Below are positions 8,755-17,406 of a stretch of DNA of 64,000 bases, piece after piece. How positions within the stretch are numbered: the stretch's first letter is position 1; every line of letters begins with the position of its first letter. The position numbers and the translations under genes are program-made. Below the pieces are notes generated by a model, which worked only from the letters and a program-made list of their open reading frames with translations, had not been told where the DNA came from and did no database searches. Source of the DNA: Pseudonocardia acidicola (GTDB taxonomy: Bacteria > Actinomycetota > Actinomycetes > Mycobacteriales > Pseudonocardiaceae); the NCBI RefSeq assembly GCF_012911935.1, contig NZ_JAAXLA010000003.1, forward strand, positions 124,001 through 188,000, written 5' to 3'.

Positions 8755-9507
8755 TCAGGCCCGCCAGAGCTGGGGCCCGGCGCGGGTCACGACGATGCTC
8801 GGCACCACGGCGGCCGCCGAGAGCCGGGTCAGGCTCAGGACCAGCTCGGCGACGTCACCGACGGTGAGCATGGCGTCGCGGTCCAGCCGGTCGCGCAGGT
8901 GCTCGGTCATGTCGGTGTCGACGTAGCCGGGCGCCAGCGCGGTCGCGCTGACGCCGCCGGCCGACTCCTCCAGCGACAGCGTCTCGCAGAACGAGATCAG
9001 GGCGGCCTTGCTGGCACCGTAGACCGACAGCCCCGCCTCCCCCGCCACACCGGTGATCGAGGCCAGGGCGACGACCCGGGCACCGGTCGCGGGGTTCGCC
9101 TCGGCGGTGGCCCGCAACAGCGGCAGCAGCTCGCGGACCAGCAGCACCGGGGCCTTCAGGTTCACCGCCAGCTGCAGGTCGTAGGCCTTGGGCCGCAGGT
9201 CGGCGATGCGCTCATCGGTGCCCATCCCGGCCCCGAGGACCAGCAGGTCGAGCCGGTCGAAGTGCTCGGAGTGCTCGACGGCGAGCCGGGCGACGTCGTC
9301 CGCCGAGGCCATGTTCGCCGCGACCCCGTGCACCTCCACCCCGAACTCGGCGCGCAACTGCTCGACCGCGGTGGTGACGCCGGCCTGCTGCCGCGCCGCC
9401 ACCGTCAGCGCGAAGCCCTCACCCGCCAGCCGCCGGGCGATCTCCGCGCCGATTCCGCGGGACCCGCCGGTCACCAGAGCCACCCTGCCCGAACCGTGAT
9501 CGACCAT
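8755..9507 (-). CDS. SDR-family NAD(P)-dependent oxidoreductase
   Basis: The start chosen is ATG at CAT 9505-9507 (MVDHGSGRVALVTGG), giving 250 residues, the classical SDR size. The cofactor motif is TGGSRGIG near residue 12, the catalytic tetrad region includes LASITGV (Ser) and YGASK (Tyr/Lys) near residue 155, and APGYVDTDM is the usual C-terminal turn. The end of the frame is RAGPQLWRA, without a peroxisomal-like or membrane tail. It is followed by no gene on its strand; the MFS gene lies 52 bases upstream and may be co-transcribed. Confidence 0.9.
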   Translation of the reverse strand: MVDHGSGRVALVTGGSRGIGAEIARRLAGEGFALTVAARQQAGVTTAVEQLRAEFGVEVHGVAANMASADDVARLAVEHSEHFDRLDLLVLGAGMGTDERIADLRPKAYDLQLAVNLKAPVLLVRELLPLLRATAEANPATGARVVALASITGVAGEAGLSVYGASKAALISFCETLSLEESAGGVSATALAPGYVDTDMTEHLRDRLDRDAMLTVGDVAELVLSLTRLSAAAVVPSIVVTRAGPQLWRA

Positions 9508-9559
9508 GGACACACTCTGCAATGGCCGGTTCACCCGGTACACCCCGGGTGGGCACACC

Positions 9560-10801
9560 TCACGCCGCCGTCGGCGACCGGCGCCCGTCGTACCGGGCCC
9601 GGGCCAGCACGGCCACGACGGCCAGCGGCACAGCCACCGCGAGCGCGACGCGGAACAGCAGCACGAACGCGCCCTCGTTCGCCGCGGACGCGCCGATCGC
9701 GGTCCCGACCGAGCTGCCGAAGAACAGCACCGCGGCGAACAGCGCCACGGCCGCCGCCCGGGCCTGCGGGACCACGTCGGTGGCCCAGCTCTGCAGCGTC
9801 GAGTGCAGGAACGCCCACGACCCGCCCAGCAGCAGCCCGGCGATCAGCACCGTCACCAGGTTCACCGCGACCGCCGGCCCGGCCCAGGCCGCAGCCAGGA
9901 ACCCGCCGCCGATCGCGGCCAGCCCGGCCGGGGGCACCCGCCCGACCAGCAGCCGCACCACCCGCGACCAGATGAGCGCGCCGACCCCGAACCCCGCGGA
10001 GGCGAGCCCGGCCACCGCGGCGGTGGAGCCCAGCGACTGCAGCGCGGGCGCCAGGTAGGTCAGCGCGCCGAGCACCACGATGCCCTCGACGAACGCGAGC
10101 AGCAGCACGGTCCACGCCCAGCCGCTCACCAGCACCCGGCCGACCGGGCGCAGCGGGTTGCCCGTCGCGGGTCCCAGCTGCGGCTCGGGCAGCTTGCGCA
10201 GCGCGAACCAGAGCGCGATCCCGGCCACGCCCGTCACCCCGAACACCGCCCGCCAGCCGAGGAGGTCGGCGAGCAGCCCGGCGCCCGCGGTCGCCGTCGC
10301 CGTGCCGAGCGCGGACGCGGCGAGCACATCGGACAGCGGTCGCTGCCGCACCTGCGGGGGCCAGCTGTCCCCGACGTAGACCAGCGACGCCGGGATCAGG
10401 GCCGCGAAGCAGCCGCCCGCCAGCACCCGGGACACCCCGAGCACGACGAGGGTCGGCGCGAACACCGACGCGATCCCGCCGACCGCGGCGCCGACCAGTG
10501 CCACCCGCATCACCCGCACCCGGCCGATCCGGTCGCTGAGCAGCCCCCACACCGGCTGCATCAGGCCGTAGGCCAGGAAGTAGCCGCTGGCCACCGCGGC
10601 CACGGCGGCGAGCGAGGCACCGAGGTCGATCGCGATGAGCACCAGCAGCGGGGCGAGGGCGAACCGGTCGCAGGTGCTGGTCAGCGCGGAGAGCTGGAGC
10701 AGGCGCAGCCGCCGGTTCTGGTCGCGGGCCGGCGCTGCGGCTGCGCCGGGGGCCAGGTCATCGGGCACCCGACGACCATGCCGCGGTCGCAACCGCGACA
10801 C
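9560..10801 (-). CDS. MFS transporter (12-TM type)
   Basis: A 413-residue major facilitator. The frame opens at 10801; GTG at 10768 (VPDDLAPGAAAAP) is an alternative start, since the first residues are Arg-rich. TM segments include LAPLLVLIAIDLGASLAAVAAVASGYFLAYGLMQ, and motif A appears as GLLSDRIGRVR near residue 85. TWPPQV-like loop residues and a central basic loop separate two six-TM halves. It is probably an exporter, but the substrate is unknown. The gene lies upstream of the SDR on the same strand. Confidence 0.87.
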   Translation of the reverse strand: MSRLRPRHGRRVPDDLAPGAAAAPARDQNRRLRLLQLSALTSTCDRFALAPLLVLIAIDLGASLAAVAAVASGYFLAYGLMQPVWGLLSDRIGRVRVMRVALVGAAVGGIASVFAPTLVVLGVSRVLAGGCFAALIPASLVYVGDSWPPQVRQRPLSDVLAASALGTATATAGAGLLADLLGWRAVFGVTGVAGIALWFALRKLPEPQLGPATGNPLRPVGRVLVSGWAWTVLLLAFVEGIVVLGALTYLAPALQSLGSTAAVAGLASAGFGVGALIWSRVVRLLVGRVPPAGLAAIGGGFLAAAWAGPAVAVNLVTVLIAGLLLGGSWAFLHSTLQSWATDVVPQARAAAVALFAAVLFFGSSVGTAIGASAANEGAFVLLFRVALAVAVPLAVVAVLARARYDGRRSPTAA

Positions 10802-11093
10802 CTCATCGAGCCGCGGTGACTCTCACCACCGTCCTCAGCAGGCGCATCGCCGAGCGCTGCGCCAGGACGCTGAGCGGGCCGATCACGGGCCGCCGGGCGG
10901 TGCCGTCGTTCACGCGAGCGACTCACACCCGCCGACGGGGCCGACCGAGCAGTTCGCCGCCGGCGGCCGGGCCACCGTTGGCCCCGGCGGGCCTGCGCCG
11001 CCCGGGGCTCTTGATCGCGGTACCCCGTCCCGGCCAGCATGGGACCGCCAGCGCCGGCGCCGCCCGGCACGCCCGACGCCGCCGAGGATGCCG

Positions 11094-12680
11094 ATGACCG
11101 CCACCGAATCCGCACGTGCCGGCTCCACCATCACCGGTCGGGGGATGACCATGAGCGACATGCTCGCCCGGCACGCCCGCGTCACCCCGGACGCGGTCGC
11201 GCTGCGCGACGCGCGGGCGGGACGCAGCTACCGCGAGCTCGATGAGCGCGTCACCCGGCTGGCGAACGCGCTGGCTGCACGCGGGGTCGAGGTCGGCGAC
11301 CGGGTCGCGGTACTCGGGCGCAACAGCATCGAGGTGCTCGAGGCCTACTTCGCGACGCTGCGGCTCGGCGCGATCTGCGTGCCGGTGAACTTCCGGCTGG
11401 TCGCCGACGAGATCGCCTACGTGCTCGCCGACAGCGGGGCGACGGCGGTGGTGGTCGACGCGGCGCTGGCCGGGCACGTCGAGCAGGCCCGGGAGCAGGC
11501 ACCGTCGGTCACGGCCGTCATCACGATCGCCGGGGACTACGAGCAGATCCTCGCGGAGGCGCCGGACGCCTGCACCGAGGTCCCGGTGATCGACGACTTC
11601 CCCGCCTACATCATGTACACCTCGGGCACCACCGGCCGCCCCAAGGGCGCGGTGCTGACCCACCGCAACCTGCTGCTGCACGCGTTCAGCTCGATCGCGC
11701 ACCTGGGCAGCCCGAGTGACGACCGGGTGTGGCTGTCCGGCGCCCCGCTGTTCCACATCGCCGGCCTGGCCGGGATGCTGCCGACGCTGATCACCGGTGG
11801 GAAGATCGTGATCCCCCCGTCCGGCGGCTTCGACCCGGCGGAGACGGTGAGGATGCTTGAGGCCGAGCGCGTCTCGTCCTGCTTCTTCGTCCCGGCACAG
11901 TGGGCGGCGATCTGCGCGGTCCCCGACATCGGCGAGCGCGATCTCTCCGCGCTGCGCCGGATCTCCTGGGGCGCCGCGCCCGCATCCACCGCGCTGCTCC
12001 ACACGATGATCGACACGTTCCCGCAGGCCGATGTCGTGACCTCGTTCGGGCAGACCGAGTGCAGCCCGGTGACGTGCACGCTGCGCGGCGAGGACGCCAT
12101 CCGCAAGATCGGCTCGATCGGCACCCCGATGGTCAACGTCGAGGTTCGCGTGGTCGACGACGAGATGAACGACGTGCCGCGCGGTGAGGTCGGCGAGATC
12201 GTCTACCGCGGGCCGCTGGTGATGACCGGGTACTGGAACCGGCCCGCGGAGACGGCCGAGGCGTTCACCGGGGGCTGGTTCCACTCCGGCGACCTGGTGC
12301 GCCAGGACTCCGACGGCTACTACTACGTGGTCGACCGCAAGAAGGACATGATCATCTCGGGTGGCGAGAACATCTACTGCGCCGAGGTGGAGAACGTGCT
12401 GGCCGGGCACCCTCAGGTGGCCGACGTCGCGCTGATCGGGGTGCCGGACCCGAAGTGGGGCGAGACCCCGCTCGCGATCATCGTTGCGGCGGACCCGGCC
12501 GACCCGCCGACGATGGCGGTGATCGAGGCGTACTGCCGCGAGCACCTGGCGTCCTACAAGCGACCGCGGGAGATCGCGATCGTCGAGGCGCTGCCCCGCA
12601 ACGCGAGCGGCAAGGTGCTCAAGACCCAGCTGCGCGCCGAGCGGGCCGCCGGCTCGCTGGTGGCCGAATCGGCGGTCTGA
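11094..12680 (+). CDS. Acyl-CoA synthetase / class I adenylate-forming ligase (FadD-like)
   Basis: ATG 11094 is preferred because GAGGA ends 5 bases upstream; ATG 11088 is in the same frame. The product has about 528 residues. The P-loop-like A3 motif is YTSGTTGRPKGAVLTH near residue 178, A5 is TSFGQTECSP, A7 is WFHSGDLVRQDSDGYYYVVDRKKDMIISGGENI near residue 400, and the A10 Lys is in PRNASGKVLKTQL. All catalytic elements are present. This looks like a medium- or short-chain or aromatic acyl-CoA ligase; the chain-length preference cannot be read. The decarboxylase follows 28 bases later. Confidence 0.9.
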   Translation: MTATESARAGSTITGRGMTMSDMLARHARVTPDAVALRDARAGRSYRELDERVTRLANALAARGVEVGDRVAVLGRNSIEVLEAYFATLRLGAICVPVNFRLVADEIAYVLADSGATAVVVDAALAGHVEQAREQAPSVTAVITIAGDYEQILAEAPDACTEVPVIDDFPAYIMYTSGTTGRPKGAVLTHRNLLLHAFSSIAHLGSPSDDRVWLSGAPLFHIAGLAGMLPTLITGGKIVIPPSGGFDPAETVRMLEAERVSSCFFVPAQWAAICAVPDIGERDLSALRRISWGAAPASTALLHTMIDTFPQADVVTSFGQTECSPVTCTLRGEDAIRKIGSIGTPMVNVEVRVVDDEMNDVPRGEVGEIVYRGPLVMTGYWNRPAETAEAFTGGWFHSGDLVRQDSDGYYYVVDRKKDMIISGGENIYCAEVENVLAGHPQVADVALIGVPDPKWGETPLAIIVAADPADPPTMAVIEAYCREHLASYKRPREIAIVEALPRNASGKVLKTQLRAERAAGSLVAESAV

Positions 12681-12708
12681 GCCGGCCGGCGTTTCCTATG
12701 CTCGACCC

Positions 12709-14172
12709 GTGCCCGACCTCGACCTCGAAGAGTTCCGCCGGCTCGGCCACCAGCTCGTCGACTGGGTGGCCGGTTACCGGGCCGGCATCGCCGGCCTCCC
12801 GGTGCGCAGCGAGGTCGCGCCCGGCTGGGTGCGGTCCCAGCTGCCCGCCGAGCTGCCCGAACACCCGCAGCCGTTCGAGGACCTGCTCGCCGACGTCGAC
12901 CGCGTCGTCGTACCGGGCACGACGCACTGGCAGCACCCCGGGTTCTTCGGCTACTTCCCGGCCAACGCGTCGCTGAGCTCGCTGCTCGGCGACATCCTGT
13001 CGGGCGGCCTCGGCGTGCAGGGCATGCTCTGGTCGACCTCCCCGGCGTGCACCGAGGTCGAGCAGGTGCTGCTCGACGGTCTCGCGACCGCACTGGGCCT
13101 GGGCAGGGAGTTCACCTTCGCCGGCGGCGGGGGCGGGTCGATCCAGGACTCGGCATCGTCTGCGGCGCTCGTGGTGCTGCTGGCCGCGCTCAACCGTTCC
13201 TCGGGCGGCGACTGGCGGGAGACCGGGGTCGAGGGCACCGAATGCGTGTACGTCACCGCCGAGACGCACTCGTCGCTGGCCAAGGCCGTGCGGGTGGCCG
13301 GGCTGGGTGCGCGGGCGTTGCGGATCGTCGACCCCTCTCCCGGATCGCGGGCGATGTCGCCGTCCGCCCTGGCCGCGGCGATCACCGAGGACCTCGCCGC
13401 CGGCCGCCGGCCGGTGCTGGTCTGCGCGACGGTCGGCACCACCGGCACGGGTGCGATCGACCCGGTGCCGGAGATCGCCACGGTGGCCCACGAGCACGGG
13501 GCGTGGGTGCACGTCGACGCCGCGTGGGCCGGGGTCGCCGCCCTGTGCCCGGAGTTCCGGTACCTGCTCGACGGGGTCGAGCTGGTCGACTCGTTCTGCA
13601 CCAACCCGCACAAGTGGCTGCTCACCGGATTCGACGCGTCGATGCTCTGGGTGCGTGACGCGGCGGCGCTGCCCGACGCGCTGTCGATCATCCCGGAGTA
13701 CCTGCGCAACGCCGCGACCGACTCCGGTGAGGTCGTCGACTACCGGGACTGGCAGGTCCCGCTGGGCCGGCGGTTCCGGGCCCTGAAGCTGTGGGCGGTG
13801 GTGCACTCCCACGGGCTGGAGGGGCTGCGGGCGCACCTGCGCGGGCACGTCGCGCTGGCCGCGGAGTTCGCCGGCCGGGTCCGGGACGATCCCGGTTTCA
13901 CCCTCGCCGTGGAGCCCTCGCTCGCGCTGGTGTGCCTACGGGTCGTGACGGGCGGGGGCGACGCCGCCGACGACGCCGCGTCCCGCACGGTGCTGGAACG
14001 GGTCAATGCGACCGGGTCGGCACTGCTGACGCACACCGTCGTCGACGGCCGGTACGTGATCCGGGTGGCGATCGGGTCGGTCGCAACCGAGGCACAGCAC
14101 GTGCGGGCCCTGTGGGAGCAGCTGGTGACGACGGCCGCGCAGGTGCGCGCGGAGGCCGCCGCCGCGCGGTGA
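12709..14172 (+). CDS. PLP-dependent aromatic L-amino-acid decarboxylase family
   Basis: A 487-residue group II decarboxylase with a GTG start. HWQHPGFFGYFP near residue 70 is the family N-terminal signature. GGGGGSIQDSASSAALV contacts PLP phosphate, HVDAAWAG near residue 267 holds the PLP Asp, and NPHKWLLTGFD near residue 302 carries the Schiff-base Lys. Length and motifs match DDC/TDC enzymes that make tryptamine, tyramine or phenethylamine. The catalytic-loop Tyr cannot be placed with confidence. It directly follows the acyl-CoA ligase, so the pair may make or process an amine or amide; this is an inference. Confidence 0.92.
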   Translation: MPDLDLEEFRRLGHQLVDWVAGYRAGIAGLPVRSEVAPGWVRSQLPAELPEHPQPFEDLLADVDRVVVPGTTHWQHPGFFGYFPANASLSSLLGDILSGGLGVQGMLWSTSPACTEVEQVLLDGLATALGLGREFTFAGGGGGSIQDSASSAALVVLLAALNRSSGGDWRETGVEGTECVYVTAETHSSLAKAVRVAGLGARALRIVDPSPGSRAMSPSALAAAITEDLAAGRRPVLVCATVGTTGTGAIDPVPEIATVAHEHGAWVHVDAAWAGVAALCPEFRYLLDGVELVDSFCTNPHKWLLTGFDASMLWVRDAAALPDALSIIPEYLRNAATDSGEVVDYRDWQVPLGRRFRALKLWAVVHSHGLEGLRAHLRGHVALAAEFAGRVRDDPGFTLAVEPSLALVCLRVVTGGGDAADDAASRTVLERVNATGSALLTHTVVDGRYVIRVAIGSVATEAQHVRALWEQLVTTAAQVRAEAAAAR

Positions 14173-14177
14173 CGGCG

Positions 14178-14237
14178 GCGACTCGTACCCGCCTCCCGGA
14201 AGTGCCGACTCGCCCTCCCGAATGTGCCGACTCGCGG
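14178..14237. repeat. Short intergenic direct repeats, about 22-bp period
   Basis: GTGCCGACTCGC occurs at 14202-14213 and 14224-14235, with a shorter copy (GCGACTCG) at 14178-14185. The spacers are similar C-rich segments (CCTCCCGGAA, CCTCCCGAAT). The array fills the gap between two convergent genes. Family-wide dispersed intergenic repeats with similar short words are plausible, but copies elsewhere in the genome cannot be checked here. Confidence 0.6.
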
Positions 14238-14238
14238 A

Positions 14239-14838
14239 TCAGTCGGGGATGCCGGCCGGGGTGGGGACGACGACGCCGAACAGGTCGGCGATCGCGGCGA
14301 GGCTCGCGGCCTGCAGCGCCGACGCCGGGACCGCGCCGCCCCCGACGTCGGGCAGCGAGCGGGTCGCCGTCGCGCCGGCCACCACCGCGGGCCGGTAGCC
14401 GAGGCTGAACGCGCCGCGGGCCGTCGAGTTGACGCACATGTGGGTCATGAAGCCGGCGAGGATCAGATCGCGGCCCGGGTTGGCGCGCAGCAACTCGTCG
14501 AGCCCGGTCTGCACGAACGCGTTCGGGAAGTTCTTGACGACGACCGGTTCGCCCGCGCGCGGCGCCACCCGGTCGACGATCTGCCCGATCTCGGCGCGGA
14601 TGTCGTAGGGCGAGCCCTCGCCGGAGTCGTGCTGGATGTGCACCACCGGGATCCCGGCCGAGCGGGCCCGGTCGAGCAGCTCGGCGGCCTGGTCCAGAGC
14701 GGCCTGCACGCCCTCGAGCTCCATCACCCCGCGGGTGTAGGTGTTCTGGCAGTCGACCAGGACCAGCGTGGAGTCGGCCAGCTTCGCCGGTTGCGCCGGA
14801 AGGCCGCTGAGCTGCCGCAGGGTCGTCGGCTCGGACAT
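14239..14838 (-). CDS. Isochorismatase-like cysteine hydrolase
   Basis: A 199-residue protein starting MSEPTTLRQLSGLPAQ. The catalytic triad of the family is visible: Asp in LVLVDCQNTY near residue 29, Lys in VVVKNFPNAF near residue 101, and Cys in GFMTHMCVNST near residue 133. The family hydrolyses isochorismate, nicotinamide or N-carbamoyl compounds. No isochorismate synthase or aryl-acid genes are nearby, so a role in catechol siderophore synthesis is unlikely. Confidence 0.9.
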   Translation of the reverse strand: MSEPTTLRQLSGLPAQPAKLADSTLVLVDCQNTYTRGVMELEGVQAALDQAAELLDRARSAGIPVVHIQHDSGEGSPYDIRAEIGQIVDRVAPRAGEPVVVKNFPNAFVQTGLDELLRANPGRDLILAGFMTHMCVNSTARGAFSLGYRPAVVAGATATRSLPDVGGGAVPASALQAASLAAIADLFGVVVPTPAGIPD

Positions 14839-14944
14839 GTCGGGCTCCTCTCGTCGGGTGCGCCGGCTCCATCGTCGCCGGAACCGGCGCCGAGGACATG
14901 GCGGAACGGGCTGCCGGCTGCGCGGCGCGACCGCGGCGGCCGTA

Positions 14945-15466
14945 TCAGCCGACCGTCACCTCATCCGGCGGGGACCGGTACAGCACGCCGTCGAGCGAGA
15001 AGCGGCTGCGCGGCCACCGAGCCAGCCCGAAGGCGAGCACCAGCAAGGTCACGTCGCGCGCCACCTCGGTGCCGTAGGTCGGGGACTCCCCCGCTCCGAG
15101 CTGGCCGCCCGACCCGAAACAGCCGCAGTCGATCTGCAGGCCCCGGGCCCACGCCGAGACGATTCCGACGATGAACATCGTCATCAGCAGGGCCGAGACC
15201 ACGGCGGCGATGCGCACACCGAGCCCGACCACCAGCAGCACGCCGAGCACGATCTCGGCGAAGGGCAACCCGGCACCGAGCAACTGGGCGGCGATCTCCG
15301 GGAGCAGCCGGTAGGCGCGGACCGCGCGCACCGAGGCGTCGAGGTCGCCCGCCTTGAGCACGCCCGCGACGATCCAGACCACACCCAGGATGAGCCGGGC
15401 CAGCGTGGACAGCCACGACTGCCAGGGCCGCAGCCGGGATTCCGGGCCGTTTCCGCGCAGCGGCAT
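14945..15466 (-). CDS. MauE/DoxX-family redox-associated membrane protein
   Basis: ATG (CAT 15464-15466) overlaps the stop of the upstream anti-sigma gene, so translation is probably coupled. The product of about 173 residues has four TM segments (ARLILGVVWIVAGVLKAG; FAEIVLGVLLVVGLGV; AAVVSALLMTMFIVGIV; VTLLVLAFGLA) and the redox-type motif IDCGCFGSGG between the third and fourth. Relatives supply electrons to periplasmic disulfide enzymes and are usually encoded next to a thioredoxin or DsbA. No such partner follows here. The upstream frame extension overlaps the anti-sigma gene and is not real. Confidence 0.83.
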   Translation of the reverse strand: MPLRGNGPESRLRPWQSWLSTLARLILGVVWIVAGVLKAGDLDASVRAVRAYRLLPEIAAQLLGAGLPFAEIVLGVLLVVGLGVRIAAVVSALLMTMFIVGIVSAWARGLQIDCGCFGSGGQLGAGESPTYGTEVARDVTLLVLAFGLARWPRSRFSLDGVLYRSPPDEVTVG

Positions 15467-16215
15467 CAGGCGGCGTCCCGCTCCGCGACCGGGGTCAGCC
15501 CACCGCCGGAGCCCGCGATCGGCCCGGCCGGCTCCGATCTCGGATCCGTTGCGCGCCCGAACCCGGTCGTGGGCCTGCCGAGCCGCCGACGCGGCACGTC
15601 CCCGCCGCCGTGCCGGTGCTGCCGCTGCAGCGCGAGGGCGAGCACCAGACCCACCAGCGCGAGGCTGTGCGTGCCCAGCCGGGCCAGGTCGACCCGGTCG
15701 GCCAGCAGGTCCACCAGGCTGAGCAGCCCGAGCACCCCGACGAACGCGCCGACCACGGCCACCAGCCCGGAAGCCCGCGCCGAGCTGCCCGCCACCCACA
15801 GGAAGCCCACCGCCAGGGCCAGGTTCCACGCCGAGCTCTCGTTGGAGATGTGCGCCGCGCTCGCCCCGGCCAGGCGGATGCCGTGGCCCACCGCGCCGGG
15901 CATCCCGGCCAGCACGACCCCGTTGACCGCGACCGCGAACTGGCCCAGGCCGACCGCGGCCAGCGCGACCCGCAGCGCCGACGGCCACCAGGGAGTCCGG
16001 GGCGGCGGGGCCGCGGCGAGCACGGCCGCGACGACGTCCGGGGTCTGCTCGGCGACCCGGGTACGGGTCAGCCGGGTGACGTGTGCCGCCCGGTCGGCGA
16101 AGGTCCAGCACTCGGAGCACTCCTCGAGGTGGACGTCGATCTCCTGCTCCTCGCCGGGCAGTTCCTCGCCGTCCAGTAGGGCCGACAACGCCTCCCGGCA
16201 CTCCGCGCACTCCAC
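15466..16215 (-). CDS. Zinc-finger (zf-HC2) anti-sigma-like membrane protein
   Basis: A 249-residue protein starting MECAECREALSALLDGEEL. The ZAS motif is present as a Cys followed by HLEECSEC (H-x3-C-x2-C) near residue 30, as in anti-sigma factors. Four or five TM segments follow (including ALRVALAAVGLGQFAVAVNG and GLVAVVGAFVGVLGLLSLV), then an Arg/Gly-rich cytoplasmic or disordered tail. It is divergent from the ECF sigma gene 62 bases away. The natural reading is that it sequesters that sigma factor at the membrane; direct pairing is inferred from context. Confidence 0.83.
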   Translation of the reverse strand: MECAECREALSALLDGEELPGEEQEIDVHLEECSECWTFADRAAHVTRLTRTRVAEQTPDVVAAVLAAAPPPRTPWWPSALRVALAAVGLGQFAVAVNGVVLAGMPGAVGHGIRLAGASAAHISNESSAWNLALAVGFLWVAGSSARASGLVAVVGAFVGVLGLLSLVDLLADRVDLARLGTHSLALVGLVLALALQRQHRHGGGDVPRRRLGRPTTGFGRATDPRSEPAGPIAGSGGGLTPVAERDAA

Positions 16216-16277
16216 ACCACGATGGTCGTCGACAGGGCCCGGGCGGTTCCCGACGACCCCGGGACTACTGTGCGGAC

Positions 16278-16859
16278 GTGACCGATCGCGTGGACGACGA
16301 GATCACCGGGTGGGCCCTGGCCGCCGGCCGGGGCGACCGCGACGCGCTCACCGCGTTCATCCGTGCCACCCAACGCGACGTGCACCGCTTCCTGGGCCAC
16401 CTGGTCAACCCGCGCGAAGCCGACGACCTCGCCCAGGAAACCTACCTGCGCGCCCTCGGCTCGCTGCACCGGTTCGCCGGCCGTGCCGGGGGCCGGACCT
16501 GGCTGCTGTCCATCGCCCGCCGGGTGGCGGCCGACCACCTGCGCGCGGCGGGGCGCAGACCGCGGACCAATCCGGTCGACGACTGGGACGACGTCGCCCG
16601 TATCGATCCGCGGCCGGCCGCGGTGCGCTCCGGGGTCGACGAGGGCATCGCGCTGCGCGCACTCATCGAGACCCTCGACACCGACCGGCGCGAGGCGTTC
16701 GTGCTCACCCAGTTGCTCGACCTGAGCTACGCCGAGACCGCCGAGGTCTGCGGCTGTCCGATCGGCACCATCCGCTCCCGGGTCGCCCGCGCCCGCGAGG
16801 ACCTGGTCACCGGGATGCGTGCACCGGCCGAGCCGGAGCGGCGGATCTCCGGCGCCTGA
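16278..16859 (+). CDS. ECF RNA polymerase sigma factor (SigC-like)
   Basis: GTG 16278 begins VTDRVDDEITGWALAAGRGD. The product is 193 residues. Region 2 reads FIRATQRDVHRFLGHLVN and ADDLAQETYLRALGSLHRF. Region 4 reads LTQLLDLSYAETAEV and CGCPIGTIRSRVARARE. It resembles the mycobacterial SigC group, but assignment to that group is from memory of the pattern. Immediate divergence from a ZAS membrane protein and a MauE-like protein suggests a redox or envelope-stress regulon. Confidence 0.87.
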   Translation: MTDRVDDEITGWALAAGRGDRDALTAFIRATQRDVHRFLGHLVNPREADDLAQETYLRALGSLHRFAGRAGGRTWLLSIARRVAADHLRAAGRRPRTNPVDDWDDVARIDPRPAAVRSGVDEGIALRALIETLDTDRREAFVLTQLLDLSYAETAEVCGCPIGTIRSRVARAREDLVTGMRAPAEPERRISGA

Positions 16860-17048
16860 GCGCACCTCCCGCACCGAGCCCGGCTCGCGCGCTCGGAGAC
16901 GACGCCGAGTGCCACCCCACCGCTGTTCGATCATGTCCTCAGGACCCTGGAGTGGCACTCGACGACGTGGCTACGCGGACGCCGGTATCCGACCGCTCGG
17001 CGGCCGCGGCCGGGCCGTCCGGGGCCGGGCGCAGCAGCGAACCGGCCA

Positions 17049-17406
17049 CGCAGACGAGCAGGTTGAGCTACGACCCGGTCACCGCCGCGGCGGCGCCGGG
17101 CTGGGCAGGTGAGCTGAGCGGAAGCCACACCCCGGAGACCGAGGAGTGCGGCATCACCAGCGTGACCTACCGGGCCCGGCGCCCGTTCCACCCGGCCCGG
17201 CTGATGGCCGTGCTCGGCGAGTGGCAGGGACTGCTGCGCAGCAAGGGGTTCTGCCGGATCGCGACCCGTCCGCAGACCGTCGGGCTGTGGTCACAGGCCG
17301 GCTCGATCCCGCACTGCTCACCGACGACGAGCTGGCAGCGGGCCCGGAGGGCTGGCGCAGCCTGCCGGACCTGCTCCCGGCCTGGGACGACGTCCACGAC
17401 CACTGA
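17049..17406 (+). pseudogene. Decayed CobW-family metallochaperone GTPase, C-terminal remnant
   Basis: Two reading frames together spell the C-terminal domain of CobW-like proteins. Frame 1 gives PGWAGELSGSHTPETEE and VTYRARRPFHPARLM through RSKGFCRIATRPQTVGLWSQAG (17080-17300). A different frame then gives LDPALLTDDELAAGPEGW and SLPDLLPAWDDVHDH up to the stop at 17406. In intact homologues a stretch of roughly 50-70 residues separates these blocks. A deletion plus frameshift has therefore removed it, and the whole N-terminal GTPase domain is absent. An inverted repeat (GAGTGCCAC 16907-16915 / GTGGCACTC 16952-16960) lies just upstream. Confidence 0.75.

Noticed and set aside
14239..14838. Isochorismatase as evidence for a catecholate siderophore
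   Set aside because: No EntC, EntA or aryl-acid ligase genes are present, and the nearby siderophore locus is clearly hydroxamate type.
16907..16960. Inverted repeat GAGTGCCAC/GTGGCACTC as an insertion-sequence end
   Set aside because: No transposase or target-site duplication is visible; nine bases with a 36-base loop is too little evidence.
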